DNA of 64,000 nucleotides, from NCBI RefSeq assembly GCF_024746795.1, contig NZ_CP080524.1, forward strand, positions 992,001 through 1,056,000. The letters run 5' to 3'. A program made the translations under genes and the position numbers. Shown piece by piece: positions 9,318-18,675 of the stretch. The notes beneath the pieces were generated by a model. It searched no databases. It had not been told where the DNA came from and worked only from the letters and a program-made list of their open reading frames with translations. How positions within the stretch are numbered: position 1 is the stretch's first letter; each line of letters begins with the position of its first letter. This DNA comes from Mesorhizobium sp. AR10 (lineage in GTDB: Bacteria; Pseudomonadota; Alphaproteobacteria; Rhizobiales; Rhizobiaceae).

Positions 9318-11492
9318 CTACACCGCCTTCTCCCGAGCCTTCAGCTCCAGCCTCCGCGCATGCAGCACCGGCTCGGTGTAGCCATTGGGCTGGACGCTGC
9401 CTTTGAACACCAGGTCGCAGGCGGCGAGGAAGGCTATGGAGTTGTCGAAGTCGGGCGCCATCGGCCGGTAGTGCGGATCGCCGACATTCTGCCGGTCGAC
9501 GATGGCCGCCATGCGCTGCAGGGAATCCATCACCTGGATACGTGAGCAGACATCGTGGCGCAGCCAGTTGGCGATGTGCTGCGAGGAGATGCGCAGCGTG
9601 GCGCGGTCTTCCATCAGGCCGACATCGTTGATGTCGGGCACCTTCGAACAGCCGACGCCTTCCTCGATCCAGCGCACGACATAGCCGAGAATGCCTTGCG
9701 CGTTGTTGTCGAGTTCGCGCTGGATCTCGTCGGGCGTCCAGTTCGGACGCACCGCCACCGGCACCGACAGGATGTCGTCGAGCTTGGCCTTGGGCCGGCT
9801 TTTCAGCGCTGCCTGCACGGCGTGGACATCGACCTTGTGATAGTGCGTGGCATGCAGCGTCGCCGCCGTCGGCGACGGAACCCAGGCGGTGTTGGCGCCG
9901 GCCTTGGGATGGGCGATCTTGTCGGTGAGCATCGCCGCCATCAGATCGGGCATCGCCCACATGCCCTTGCCGATCTGGGCATGACCGGCCAAGCCGCATT
10001 CCAGCCCGGTGTCGACGTTCCAGGCCTCGTAGGCGGAAATCCAGGCGGCCTGCTTCATGTCGCCCTTGCGGATCATCGGGCCGGCTTCCATGGAGGTGTG
10101 GATCTCGTCGCCGGTGCGGTCGAGGAAGCCGGTGTTGATGAACACCACGCGGTCCTTGGCGGCGCGGATCGCCTCCTTGAGGTTGACGGTGGTGCGCCGC
10201 TCCTCGTCCATGATGCCCATCTTGATGGTGTTTTTCGCCATGCCGAGCAGCACTTCCACGCGGTCGAAAATCTCGACGGCGAAGGCGACTTCTTCCGGCC
10301 CGTGCATCTTGGGTTTGACGATGTACATCGAGCCGGCGCGGGAGTTTTTCCGGCGGCCGTTCGACCCGACATCGTGCAGCGCGATCAGCGCCGTCATCGC
10401 CGCATCCATGATGCCTTCCGGCACTTGCCTGCCATCGCCGTCTGTGATCGCCGGATTGGTCATGAGGTGGCCGACATTGCGCACCAGCATCAGCGAGCGG
10501 CCTGGCAAGGTCAGCGTGCCGTCATTTGGCGCGGTGTAGTTGCGGTCGGGATTGAGCTTTCTGGTAAAAGTCTTGCCGGCCTTGGTGATCTCTTCCGCCA
10601 AATCGCCCTTCATCAGGCCGAGCCAGTTGCGGTAGACCACGACCTTGTCCTGCGCATCCACCGCCGCGACCGAATCCTCGCAGTCCTGGATGGTGGTCAG
10701 CGCCGATTCCAGCACGACATCGGAAATCCCTGCCGGATCGGTGCGACCGATCTGGTTGTTGCGGTCGATCAGGATTTCGATGTGCAGGCCGTTCTTCACC
10801 AGCAGGATCGATTGCGGGTTGGCGGCATCGCCGCGATAGCCGGCAAACTGTTTGGGGTCGGCGAGCGTGGTGCCGCCGGCGCCGGCACCCAGCCGCAGCG
10901 CGCCAAGGGCAACTGAAAGCCCGTTCACGCCTGCCCATTTGCCCGAGGTGAGCGGCACCGACTCGTCGAGAAAATTCTTGGCCCAGGCGACGACCTTGGC
11001 GCCACGCGCCGGGTTGAAGCCCTTGCCCTTTTCAGCGCCGCCGGTCTCGGCAATGGCATCGGTGCCGTAGAGCGCGTCATAGAGCGAACCCCAGCGGGCA
11101 TTGGCGGCGTTGAGCGCATAGCGCGCGTTCATCACCGGCACCACCAGCTGCGGCCCGGCGACGATGGCGATCTCCGGATCGACATTGTCCGTCGTCACGG
11201 AGAAGGCCGGGCCTTCGGGGACGAGATAGCCTATCTCCCGGAGGAAAGTCTTGTAGACCTCCATGTCGACGGGCGCGCCATTGTCGCGATACCAGCCATC
11301 GATCTGCTCCTGGATGGCGTCGCGCTTTGCCAGGAGCGCCAGGTTCTTCGGCGCGAGATCGTGGACAATGGCCGAAAAGCCGTTCCAGAACGCATCCGCC
11401 GTGATGCCGGTGCCCGGCAGCGCCTCGCCAACGACAAAGTCGTGAAGCTCGCGGGCAATCTGCAATCCGGCGATCTCGATGCGATCGGTCAT
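9318..11492 (-). CDS. glcB: malate synthase G
   Basis: A 724-residue enzyme that condenses glyoxylate with acetyl-CoA to malate (glyoxylate cycle and glycolate use). Length matches the G isoform (about 723). Family blocks are clear: [48 protein letters not shown] and [11 protein letters not shown]. The start at 11492 follows GGAG at 9 bases; an upstream in-frame ATG adds 20 unlikely residues. No isocitrate lyase or glycolate oxidase genes are adjacent. IS copy 1 is inserted about 185 bases upstream and its transposase is transcribed towards glcB, so read-through could affect its expression. Confidence 0.97.
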   Translation of the reverse strand: MTDRIEIAGLQIARELHDFVVGEALPGTGITADAFWNGFSAIVHDLAPKNLALLAKRDAIQEQIDGWYRDNGAPVDMEVYKTFLREIGYLVPEGPAFSVTTDNVDPEIAIVAGPQLVVPVMNARYALNAANARWGSLYDALYGTDAIAETGGAEKGKGFNPARGAKVVAWAKNFLDESVPLTSGKWAGVNGLSVALGALRLGAGAGGTTLADPKQFAGYRGDAANPQSILLVKNGLHIEILIDRNNQIGRTDPAGISDVVLESALTTIQDCEDSVAAVDAQDKVVVYRNWLGLMKGDLAEEITKAGKTFTRKLNPDRNYTAPNDGTLTLPGRSLMLVRNVGHLMTNPAITDGDGRQVPEGIMDAAMTALIALHDVGSNGRRKNSRAGSMYIVKPKMHGPEEVAFAVEIFDRVEVLLGMAKNTIKMGIMDEERRTTVNLKEAIRAAKDRVVFINTGFLDRTGDEIHTSMEAGPMIRKGDMKQAAWISAYEAWNVDTGLECGLAGHAQIGKGMWAMPDLMAAMLTDKIAHPKAGANTAWVPSPTAATLHATHYHKVDVHAVQAALKSRPKAKLDDILSVPVAVRPNWTPDEIQRELDNNAQGILGYVVRWIEEGVGCSKVPDINDVGLMEDRATLRISSQHIANWLRHDVCSRIQVMDSLQRMAAIVDRQNVGDPHYRPMAPDFDNSIAFLAACDLVFKGSVQPNGYTEPVLHARRLELKAREKAV

Positions 11493-11677
11493 CAGGGGCT
11501 TCTCCAGATGAAGGGTTTGGCGGGAATACCGGCTCCCCGGGGCGTTTGGCATGTCAGGGGTGCAGGGTCAATTCAGCTTTGGGCGAAGGTGGGTCAAATC
11601 GCTTCCATTTCGAATTGCCCCTCACCCGTTTCCGGGCGTTGACGCTGGCTGGCGTGGCGCCCCCCTTCTCCCCTTAG

Positions 11678-12839
11678 GGGCCTGTTGCGTTACTAGGGTG
11701 GGAGGGCAAGAGGAGAAGTAAGGGCCAATTCGGAGTGCCCTTCGGCGCGGGCCTGTCGCCGGATGGGTTAGGGTTTGGCGTGTTGGGCGGATTTCGGGCG
11801 CAGTGCGGCCCTGGATCAGGTCGCCAGCGTCACCCAGCGGCGCATGTTGAAGGCCATGACGGCGATGAGAACCTGCCCAGCCGCCTTGGCCAAGCCGCGA
11901 TAGCGGATGGCGCGAAGCCGCATGCGGTTCTTCCATGTGGCAAAGGTGGTCTCGACAGCGAAACGCTGCCGCGCGATCAGCCGGTTGAAGCGCTGCAGGC
12001 GCGCCGGCAATTGCGGATGATGCTTGTTGGCCCGCCGCATCAGCCGCGGCTTGATCCCACGCTCCTTCAGCGACAACTCGCGCGCCTTGGTATGATAGGC
12101 CGCATCCGCCAACACCGCGCCTTCGTCGCCACAGATGAGATGGTCTGCTTCCACCGTGTCGTTGACGTTGGCCGCCGTCGTCCTCACCCGGCGGATCAGG
12201 CCGGACCCCTGGTCGACGCCGACATGCGCCTTGTAGCCATAGGAGGAGCCAGGCTTGCCCTGCCGGCGCGTGAAGCCGGCATCGGGATCGCCAGCCTCTT
12301 GCGCCGCTCCACTGGGCGGCCGTGCCGCTGCCGTCTCGATAACGGTGGCGTCGAGCATCGTGCCGCGCCGCAGGATCAGCCCCGCCTTGTCCAGCTGATG
12401 GTCCAGTTCGCCGAACAGCTTCTCCAGAAGCCCGGCCTCGACGAGAAGATTGCGAAAGCGGTTGAGCGTGGTGTGGTCGGGCACCGTCTCCTCGAGCGTC
12501 AGGCCGACGAAGCGCCGAAACGACAGCCGATCGGCGAGCGCCTCCTCCAACTCGCTGTCCGACAGCCCGTACAAGGACTGCAGAAGCAGTGCCTTGAACA
12601 TCACCAGCGAACTGTAGGCAGGACGGCCCGGGCCGCCGGGCGAGCGCAGCCGCGCCAGGATCTTCTCGAAGCGATACCACTTCACAAGCGACGACAGCCG
12701 GTCCAGCCGCCCGCTCCGACCAAGACCCTGCGGAAGCAGAGCCTCCACAAAACTGAACTGCCCGCTCGGCTTCGTCGTCATCGAACGATCCTCCTGTCAA
12801 AAACAGGGAATCACAACCAGCCAATTTTGCAACAGGCCC
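11678..12839 (-). mobile_element. IS5-family insertion sequence, copy 1 (1162 bp)
   Basis: One of four nearly identical copies. Both ends carry the inverted repeat GGGCCTGTTGC. It is inserted at the apex of a CTTCTCCC/GGGAGAAGG palindrome. This copy lacks a clean target duplication: the five bases on the left are CTTAG and on the right CTTGT. It belongs to the shorter subtype shared with copy 2 (no 9-bp internal insertion). Confidence 0.93.
11816..12781 (-). CDS. IS5-family transposase (copy 1)
   Basis: A 321-residue DDE transposase. The N-terminal DUF772-type region (YSSLVMFKALLLQSLYGLSD) and VPDHTTLNRFRN lead into the catalytic core: D144 in MLDATVIE, D226 in ADAAYHTK and E277 in VETTFATWK with the Y/W-spaced IS5 pattern. 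Intact, with an AGGAGGATCG ribosome site just before the start. Identical in protein sequence to copy 2 as far as I can see. Confidence 0.95.
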   Translation of the reverse strand: MTTKPSGQFSFVEALLPQGLGRSGRLDRLSSLVKWYRFEKILARLRSPGGPGRPAYSSLVMFKALLLQSLYGLSDSELEEALADRLSFRRFVGLTLEETVPDHTTLNRFRNLLVEAGLLEKLFGELDHQLDKAGLILRRGTMLDATVIETAAARPPSGAAQEAGDPDAGFTRRQGKPGSSYGYKAHVGVDQGSGLIRRVRTTAANVNDTVEADHLICGDEGAVLADAAYHTKARELSLKERGIKPRLMRRANKHHPQLPARLQRFNRLIARQRFAVETTFATWKNRMRLRAIRYRGLAKAAGQVLIAVMAFNMRRWVTLAT

Positions 12840-12972
12840 CTTGTGGGAGAAGGTGTCGCCGAAGGCGACGGATGAGGGGTGCTCCAGCTTGGCGCCGACA
12901 GAGATCCGTCCAACACCCCTCATCCGTCTCGGCGCTCCGCGCCGATCCACCTTCTCCCACAAGGGGAGAAGG
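12840..12972. repeat. REP-B unit 1, no gene inside
   Basis: Two inverted REP-B arms (about 12840-12881 and 12914-12972) with a 32-base spacer. Each arm has the outer CTTCTCCC/GGGAGAAGG palindrome, an inner small hairpin (GTCGCC-GGCGAC on one arm, GGCGC-GCGCC on the other) and GGATGAGGGGTG. The left apex is occupied by IS copy 1; the right apex at 12951-12972 is intact and shows the uninterrupted target with ACAAG at its centre. The spacer begins CTCCAGCTTGGCG and ends TCCGTCCAA, exactly the ends of the spacer in the nuclease-bearing unit at 23671-24217. Confidence 0.85.
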
Positions 12973-12985
12973 AAGGGGCGCTTTT

Positions 12986-15028
12986 CTACACCGCAATCCT
13001 TGGCCTCCCAGACGCCACCGCCACCACATGCGCCTCGATGAACATGCGCTGGGCTTCGACGGTGGAGACGCGGAACTCGGTGGCGACTTCGATCTCGGCG
13101 CTGTCGGTGCCGGCATCTTTCGCCCGCTGCGCGACGATGGCGCGGACATCGGCCTCGGCCGCGGCGATCGCCGCCGCCTCGTCGGTGAAGTCGCGCACTG
13201 TCTCCCCCGAGGCGACGCGGAACCGCCCTTCCTGGGGCTGGCTGACCCGCGCCTCCGCCGAGACCCGCACCTGGCCGACGACGGCGCCGAGCGCATTGGC
13301 GACGTCGGTATCCTGCGGCACCACGCAGTCATTGCCGACCAGCTCGGCCAGGCCGGCATAGTGCAACGGCGCCGAGGCGCCGAGGCCGATGACCGGACGG
13401 TCGAGCGCGACGCTGAGCCGGGCGATGCCGGGATGCGAATCGACGGCGCGCTGCACCAGCGCGTGCGCCACGGTGGCCGCGCCATCGAGCCCATCTTCGG
13501 CAAAGGCGGTTTCGAGGATGACCTCCGCCGACAGCCGGGTCAGCATGGTCAGCACCCGCTCGGAGATCGCCTCCGGTGTCGTGGCGATCGATTGGCCGCG
13601 GCCATCGCGCTTGCGGGCGAACAGCTCGGCGCCAAGGCGAGCGGCGATTGGGTCCCAGTTCGCCTGCTTGCCCAGCACATGGGCAGCGTCCGACGGGGTG
13701 AAGCCGACGACATGCACCAGTCCGCGCGACACCAGCCGGTTCAAGGTGGCGTTCTGGGCATTCGAGATCAGCACTTTGTCGATGGCGAGCGGCACAGCGC
13801 CGATCATCTCGTAGAGCCGGGCTTCGGCGCCGGTGAGGCCCGCCGCCAGCCGGTCCGGCACGCCGGTGCGGACAGCCAGGCGGCCGTCCATGCGGCCGGG
13901 ATTGGGCGCCCGCAGTTGGCGTTCCAGTTCGACGGTCACGGCCTCGCCATGCACCATGCCGGCCAGCGCCAGCGGCACCAGGCGGCGCGGACCGAGCAGG
14001 ATCTTTGGGTTGAGCGCGCCGTCCTCCAGCGTCACTTCGGAATCGCCGCCGAGGCCAAAGGTGCGCATGGCCACCGCCTCGACCATGGTGCGGAAGCCGC
14101 CGACTGTGGCGCCTTCCGGATCGAGCCGGGGACGGCCCCCGTCGAGCACGGCGACGTCGGTGGTGGTGCCGCCAATGTCGGAGACCACGGCATTGTCCAG
14201 CCCGGTCATGTGTCGGGCGCCGACAAGGCTGGCGGCCGGGCCGGAGAGGATGGTCTCGATCGGCCGCTGGCGGGCAAACGCCGCCGACACAAGCGCGCCG
14301 TCGCCGCGCACCACCATCAGCGGTGCCACGATCTTGCGGGCGTCCAGAAAGCCTTCGGTCGCCGCCACCAGCCGGTCGATCATCGAGATCAGCCTGGCGT
14401 TGAGCAGCGTCGTCAGCGCCCGGCGCGGGCCGCCGAGCTTGGCCGACAGCTCGTGGCTGGCGGTGACCGGCAGGCCGGTCTTTTCGCGGATCAGATCACG
14501 GGCCGCGAGCTCATGCGCCGGATTGCGGGTGGCGAAATAGGCGCAGACGGCAAAGCCCGACACCGAAGCGCCGAGTTCCGGCAGGGCTGCCTCCAGCCCG
14601 GACAGATCGAGCTTGGCGGCATTGCCGTGCACATCATGGCCGCCGGGGCAGAACACCACCGGATCGGTGCCGAGCGCTGCCTTCAGCCCGTCGCGGGCAA
14701 GATCGCCTTCGGCAAAGCCGATCATCACAAGTGCTACGCGGCCGCCCTGGCCCTCGACCAGCGCGTTGGTGGCAAGCGTCGTCGACATCGACACCAGTTT
14801 GATGGCAGCCGGGTCGGTGCCGGCCTTTTGCAAGACCGCGTCGACTGCGCCGGAAATGCCGACCGCCAGATCGTGGCGCGTGGTCAGCGCCTTGGCCTTG
14901 GCCAGCACCTTGCCCTTGTTGGGTCCTTCCTGCGCCCCCTCGGTTTCCGACCATAGCACGGCATCGGTGTAGGTGCCGCCGGTGTCGATGCCGAGGAACA
15001 GGGGGGATGGCTTGGTCTTGGCGGTCAT
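12986..15028 (-). CDS. hydantoinase/oxoprolinase subunit A-like protein
   Basis: A 680-residue protein starting with a Hydantoinase_A N-terminal fold: FLGIDTGGTYTDAVLW is the phosphate-binding loop of the actin-like ATPase domain, and DIGGTTTDVAVLDGG is the second one. The family hydrolyses cyclic amide bonds (hydantoins, 5-oxoproline) in an ATP-dependent way, usually with a B subunit. No hyuB gene is visible, so partner and substrate are unknown. The start at 15028 precedes the fold directly; the open frame upstream runs through a REP-C repeat and is not credible. The gene lies between IS copies 1 and 2, and is itself intact. Confidence 0.85.
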   Translation of the reverse strand: MTAKTKPSPLFLGIDTGGTYTDAVLWSETEGAQEGPNKGKVLAKAKALTTRHDLAVGISGAVDAVLQKAGTDPAAIKLVSMSTTLATNALVEGQGGRVALVMIGFAEGDLARDGLKAALGTDPVVFCPGGHDVHGNAAKLDLSGLEAALPELGASVSGFAVCAYFATRNPAHELAARDLIREKTGLPVTASHELSAKLGGPRRALTTLLNARLISMIDRLVAATEGFLDARKIVAPLMVVRGDGALVSAAFARQRPIETILSGPAASLVGARHMTGLDNAVVSDIGGTTTDVAVLDGGRPRLDPEGATVGGFRTMVEAVAMRTFGLGGDSEVTLEDGALNPKILLGPRRLVPLALAGMVHGEAVTVELERQLRAPNPGRMDGRLAVRTGVPDRLAAGLTGAEARLYEMIGAVPLAIDKVLISNAQNATLNRLVSRGLVHVVGFTPSDAAHVLGKQANWDPIAARLGAELFARKRDGRGQSIATTPEAISERVLTMLTRLSAEVILETAFAEDGLDGAATVAHALVQRAVDSHPGIARLSVALDRPVIGLGASAPLHYAGLAELVGNDCVVPQDTDVANALGAVVGQVRVSAEARVSQPQEGRFRVASGETVRDFTDEAAAIAAAEADVRAIVAQRAKDAGTDSAEIEVATEFRVSTVEAQRMFIEAHVVAVASGRPRIAV

Positions 15029-15128
15029 GCTGGCGGCGGGTCCGGACAGATGAGGAATTTTGCTCCCCGCCCTTAACCGATACCGCCCCGCGGATAAAGG
15101 CGGGAGAGATGGGCCACCGAGGAGTTCG

Positions 15129-15175
15129 ATCTCCCCCCTCGTGGGGGAGATGGCCGGCAGGCCAGAGGGGGGCGC
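15129..15175. repeat. REP-C left arm
   Basis: A 47-bp repeat: a palindrome (ATCTCCCCCC to GGGGGAGAT) followed by CCGGCAGG and GAGGGGGGCGC. The arm at 15611-15657 is its inverted copy with two mismatches. The pair brackets the DUF559 gene at 15186-15572. Confidence 0.88.
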
Positions 15176-15185
15176 GAAGGATCGC

Positions 15186-15572
15186 CTACTTAGCCACGAC
15201 CTGAGGCGCCCCAGCCAGCCCGGCCGCAATCACAATATGCTGGCAGACATTGTCGATGTCGCGGATGATGTCGTCGTTCCAGAAGCGCAGGACGGTCCAG
15301 CCATCCTGTTCCAGACGCACTGTCCTCGCTTCGTCGCTGGCAACAGCACCGGCTTCCGTATGCTGGGAGCCGTCGACCTCGACGACAAGTTTTTTCTCCG
15401 GGCAAGCGAAGTCGACAATGTAACCGGCGATCGGAAATTGTCGCCGGAAGCCAAGCCCCATCAGCCAGTGCGCGCGAAGCTCGTTCCAGAGCTTCAATTC
15501 AGCTGATGTCATCACCTTGCGCATCGATCTGGCGTTTGCGCGATGTTTTGGAGGCAATGGCGTGTGAGGCAT
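15186..15572 (-). CDS. DUF559 endonuclease-like protein 1, inside REP-C pair
   Basis: A 128-residue single-domain protein of the DUF559 family (PD-(D/E)XK superfamily, related to very-short-patch repair endonucleases). Family pattern: RRQFPIAGYIVDFACPEKK, then LVVEVDGSQH (putative catalytic D, E/V-D and H), then GWTVLRFWNDDI. The biochemical role of stand-alone DUF559 proteins is not established. It lies 10 bases from the left REP-C arm and about 40 from the right one, so arms plus gene form a unit of about 530 bp. The ATG at 15572 is preferred to an in-frame TTG two codons earlier; no good ribosome site is seen. It shares about half its core residues with the second copy at 23761. Confidence 0.88.
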   Translation of the reverse strand: MPHTPLPPKHRANARSMRKVMTSAELKLWNELRAHWLMGLGFRRQFPIAGYIVDFACPEKKLVVEVDGSQHTEAGAVASDEARTVRLEQDGWTVLRFWNDDIIRDIDNVCQHIVIAAGLAGAPQVVAK

Positions 15573-15610
15573 TGTCAATGCTCGGTGGCTACCAGGGTTG
15601 GAGCTCTACG

Positions 15611-15657
15611 GCGCCCCCCTCTGTCCTGCCGGACATCTCCCCCACGAGGGGGGAGAT
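15611..15657. repeat. REP-C right arm, inverted
   Basis: Inverted copy of 15129-15175 (45 of 47 positions equal by eye). It lies between the start of the DUF559 gene and the 3' end of the small secreted protein gene. Confidence 0.88.
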
Positions 15658-15672
15658 TGGCAGCTCGGTCGC

Positions 15673-16044
15673 TCACGGCGTCAGGTCGATTTCCTCGGTC
15701 TCGCCGCCATCGCAGGTGTAGCAGCAGTCGTCGCATTTTTCCTTGTTGTTGGGGCCGACGCCCCAATAGGTTTCCTCGTCGCCGTCGACCCAGGCGCCGT
15801 AGCAGATCGACTCGCCCTCGTCGCAGGAAACCGGGATCTGCTTGGTCTCGCCATCATCGAGAAAAAAGTCCTTGCCATCTCCCGGCCAGACATAGTCGCG
15901 GTCCTGGCTGTAGAGTTCGAGGCGCATGGCGTTGGGATGGCTGTTCTTGATGGCAAAGGTGATGTCGGCCGCGTGCGCGGCCGGCGCAAACAGCGCGGCA
16001 AGAGAAAGCGCGACGACGATGCGGCGCGTGGATGTGAAAGACAT
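15673..16044 (-). CDS. small secreted Cys-rich protein, paralogue 1
   Basis: A 123-residue protein with a Sec signal peptide (hydrophobic stretch ending APAAHAAD). The mature part is acidic and has six cysteines in a fixed pattern: PVSCDEGESICYGAWV, then CDDCCYTC. The start follows GGGGG. A clear paralogue (18676-19023) shares VWPGD, SC..GE.ICYGAWV, GVGP and C..CC..C. I do not recognise the family; the cysteines suggest disulfides or a metal site in the periplasm or outside. The two paralogues are now separated by IS copies 2 and 3. Confidence 0.82.
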   Translation of the reverse strand: MSFTSTRRIVVALSLAALFAPAAHAADITFAIKNSHPNAMRLELYSQDRDYVWPGDGKDFFLDDGETKQIPVSCDEGESICYGAWVDGDEETYWGVGPNNKEKCDDCCYTCDGGETEEIDLTP

Positions 16045-16184
16045 GAAAACCCCCTGGGATGAGAATCGGCCGCCCGGCCGCGAGGGGAATCATTGCATGA
16101 TGTGTGGGAGGGCGGAAGCGATGATTGGGGGTATCCAACCCTGATTGGGGCGAGGCGGTGGTGCGCCTGACCTTCTCCCCTTGC

Positions 16185-17346
16185 GGGCCTGTTGCAAAAT
16201 TGGCTGGTTGTGATTCCCTGTTTTTGACAGGAGGATCGTTCGATGACGACGAAGCCGAGCGGGCAGTTCAGTTTTGTGGAGGCTCTGCTTCCGCAGGGTC
16301 TTGGTCGGAGCGGGCGGCTGGACCGGCTGTCGTCGCTTGTGAAGTGGTATCGCTTCGAGAAGATCCTGGCGCGGCTGCGCTCGCCCGGCGGCCCGGGCCG
16401 TCCTGCCTACAGTTCGCTGGTGATGTTCAAGGCACTGCTTCTGCAGTCCTTGTACGGGCTGTCGGACAGCGAGTTGGAGGAGGCGCTCGCCGATCGGCTG
16501 TCGTTTCGGCGCTTCGTCGGCCTGACGCTCGAGGAGACGGTGCCCGACCACACCACGCTCAACCGCTTTCGCAATCTTCTCGTCGAGGCCGGGCTTCTGG
16601 AGAAGCTGTTCGGCGAACTGGACCATCAGCTGGACAAGGCGGGGCTGATCCTGCGGCGCGGCACGATGCTCGACGCCACCGTTATCGAGACGGCAGCGGC
16701 ACGGCCGCCCAGTGGAGCGGCGCAAGAGGCTGGCGATCCCGATGCCGGCTTCACGCGCCGGCAGGGCAAGCCTGGCTCCTCCTATGGCTACAAGGCGCAT
16801 GTCGGCGTCGACCAGGGGTCCGGCCTGATCCGCCGGGTGAGGACGACGGCGGCCAACGTCAACGACACGGTGGAAGCAGACCATCTCATCTGTGGCGACG
16901 AAGGCGCGGTGTTGGCGGATGCGGCCTATCATACCAAGGCGCGCGAGTTGTCGCTGAAGGAGCGTGGGATCAAGCCGCGGCTGATGCGGCGGGCCAACAA
17001 GCATCATCCGCAATTGCCGGCGCGCCTGCAGCGCTTCAACCGGCTGATCGCGCGGCAGCGTTTCGCTGTCGAGACCACCTTTGCCACATGGAAGAACCGC
17101 ATGCGGCTTCGCGCCATCCGCTATCGCGGCTTGGCCAAGGCGGCTGGGCAGGTTCTCATCGCCGTCATGGCCTTCAACATGCGCCGCTGGGTGACGCTGG
17201 CGACCTGATCCAGGGCCGCACTGCGCCCGAAATCCGCCCAACACGCCAAACCCTAACCCATCCGGCGACAGGCCCGCGCCGAAGGGCACTCCGAATTGGC
17301 CCTTACTTCTCCTCTTGCCCTCCCACCCTAGTAACGCAACAGGCCC
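16185..17346 (+). mobile_element. IS5-family insertion sequence, copy 2 (1162 bp)
   Basis: Ends are GGGCCTGTTGC inverted repeats, flanked by a 5-bp duplication CTTGC (16180-16184 and 17347-17351). Removing the element and one duplicate restores a CTTCTCCCC/GGGAGAAGG hairpin, the left apex of REP-B unit 2. Short subtype, same as copy 1. The exact ends are ambiguous by one or two bases because of flanking G/C runs. Confidence 0.94.
16243..17208 (+). CDS. IS5-family transposase (copy 2)
   Basis: A 321-residue DDE transposase, intact, same as copy 1 at protein level. D144, D226 and E277 form the catalytic triad. An AGGAGGATCG ribosome site precedes the ATG. It reads towards copy 3, so a transcript could cover both elements. 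Confidence 0.95.
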   Translation: MTTKPSGQFSFVEALLPQGLGRSGRLDRLSSLVKWYRFEKILARLRSPGGPGRPAYSSLVMFKALLLQSLYGLSDSELEEALADRLSFRRFVGLTLEETVPDHTTLNRFRNLLVEAGLLEKLFGELDHQLDKAGLILRRGTMLDATVIETAAARPPSGAAQEAGDPDAGFTRRQGKPGSSYGYKAHVGVDQGSGLIRRVRTTAANVNDTVEADHLICGDEGAVLADAAYHTKARELSLKERGIKPRLMRRANKHHPQLPARLQRFNRLIARQRFAVETTFATWKNRMRLRAIRYRGLAKAAGQVLIAVMAFNMRRWVTLAT

Positions 17347-17472
17347 CTTGCGGGAGAAGGTGGATCGGCGCGCAGCGCCGAGACGGATGAGGGGTGTTGG
17401 ACGGAATGAGGCGTCGGCGCCAAGCTGGAACACCCCTCATCCGTCGCCTTCGGCGACACCTTCTCCCACAAG
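17347..17472. repeat. REP-B unit 2, both apices carrying IS copies
   Basis: The inverse of REP-B unit 1 (12840-12972), nearly identical along its full length. Arms at about 17347-17396 and 17431-17472, spacer of 34 bases with the same conserved ends (TTCCAGCTTGGCG and TCCGTCCAA read on the minus strand). IS copy 2 sits in the left palindrome apex and IS copy 3 in the right one, so the whole unit is left as an island between two elements. Confidence 0.85.
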
Positions 17473-18643
17473 GGGCCTGTTGCAAAATTGGCTGGTTGTG
17501 ATTCCCTGTTTTTGACAGGAGGATCGTTCGATGACGACGAAGCCGAACGGGCAATTCAGTTTTGTGGAGGCTCTGCTTCCGCAGGGTCTTGGTCGGAGCG
17601 GGCGGCTGGACCGGCTGTCGTCGCTTGTGAAGTGGTATCGCTTCGAGAAGATCCTGGCGCGGCTGCGCTCGCCCGGCGGCCCGGGCCGTCCTGCCTACAG
17701 TTCGCTGGTGATGTTCAAGGCACTGCTTCTGCAGTCCTTGTACGGGCTGTCGGACAGCGAGTTGGAGGAGGCGCTCGCCGATCGGCTGTCGTTTCGGCGC
17801 TTCGTCGGCCTGACGCTCGAGGAGACGGTGCCCGACCACACCACGCTCAACCGCTTTCGCAATCTTCTCGTCGAGGCCGGGCTTCTGGAGAAGCTGTTCG
17901 GCGAACTGGACCATCAGCTGGACAAGGCGGGGCTGATCCTGCGGCGCGGCACGATGCTCGACGCCACCGTTATCGAGACGGCAGCGGCACGGCCGCCCAG
18001 TGGAGCGGCGCAAGAGGCCGGCGAGGCTGGCGATCCCGATGCCGGCTTCACGCGCCGGCAGGGCAAGCCTGGCTCCTCCTATGGCTACAAGGCGCATGTC
18101 GGCGTCGACCAGGGGTCCGGCCTGATCCGCCGGGTGAGGACGACGGCGGCCAACGTCAACGACACGGTGGAAGCAGACCATCTCATCTGTGGCGACGAAG
18201 GCGCGGTGTTGGCGGATGCGGCCTATCATACCAAGGCGCGCGAGTTGTCGCTGAAGGAGCGTGGGATCAAGCCGCGGTTGATGCGGCGGGCCAACAAGCA
18301 TCATCCGCAATTGCCGGCGCGCCTGCAGCGCTTCAACCGGCTGATCGCGCGGCAGCGTTTCGCTGTCGAGACCACCTTTGCCACATGGAAGAACCGCATG
18401 CGGCTTCGCGCCATCCGCTATCGCGGCTTGGCCAAGGCGGCTGGGCAGGTTCTCATCGCCGTCATGGCCTTCAACATGCGCCGCTGGGTGACGCTGGCGA
18501 CCTGATCCAGGGCCGCACTGCGCCCGAAATCCGCCCAACACGCCAAACCCTAACCCATCCGGCGACAGGCCCGCGCCGAAGGGCACTCCGAATTGGCCCT
18601 TACTTCTCCTCTTGCCCTCCCACCCTAGTAACGCAACAGGCCC
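17473..18643 (+). mobile_element. IS5-family insertion sequence, copy 3 (1171 bp)
   Basis: Same GGGCCTGTTGC ends. The left flank is ACAAG and the right flank CTTAA, so there is no matching duplication. Its right flank resembles the left flank of copy 1 (CTTAG), which hints at recombination between copies or a composite insertion. It belongs to the longer subtype with a 9-bp insertion (GCCGGCGAG), like copy 4. Confidence 0.92.
17531..18505 (+). CDS. IS5-family transposase (copy 3)
   Basis: A 324-residue DDE transposase, intact. It differs from copies 1 and 2 by three extra residues near position 164 (an AGE/EAG repeat) and by Asn for Ser at position 6. The catalytic triad is kept (third residue numbering shifted by three). 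Confidence 0.95.
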   Translation: MTTKPNGQFSFVEALLPQGLGRSGRLDRLSSLVKWYRFEKILARLRSPGGPGRPAYSSLVMFKALLLQSLYGLSDSELEEALADRLSFRRFVGLTLEETVPDHTTLNRFRNLLVEAGLLEKLFGELDHQLDKAGLILRRGTMLDATVIETAAARPPSGAAQEAGEAGDPDAGFTRRQGKPGSSYGYKAHVGVDQGSGLIRRVRTTAANVNDTVEADHLICGDEGAVLADAAYHTKARELSLKERGIKPRLMRRANKHHPQLPARLQRFNRLIARQRFAVETTFATWKNRMRLRAIRYRGLAKAAGQVLIAVMAFNMRRWVTLAT

Positions 18644-18675
18644 CTTAAGGGGGAGAAGGGAAGAGCGCGCCGGCG

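Noticed and set aside
11678..12839. Naming the IS after a specific catalogued element
   Set aside because: I can support the IS5 family by its triad and layout, but not an exact name without a database search.
11622..12962. Long open frames (over 380 codons) in other frames or antisense over each IS copy
   Set aside because: They repeat in all four copies because the element is GC-rich; the DDE frame has ribosome site and catalytic triad, the others have neither.
12986..15229. N-terminal extension of the hydantoinase-like gene to 15229
   Set aside because: The extra 67 residues are translated REP-C sequence; the family fold starts right after ATG 15028.
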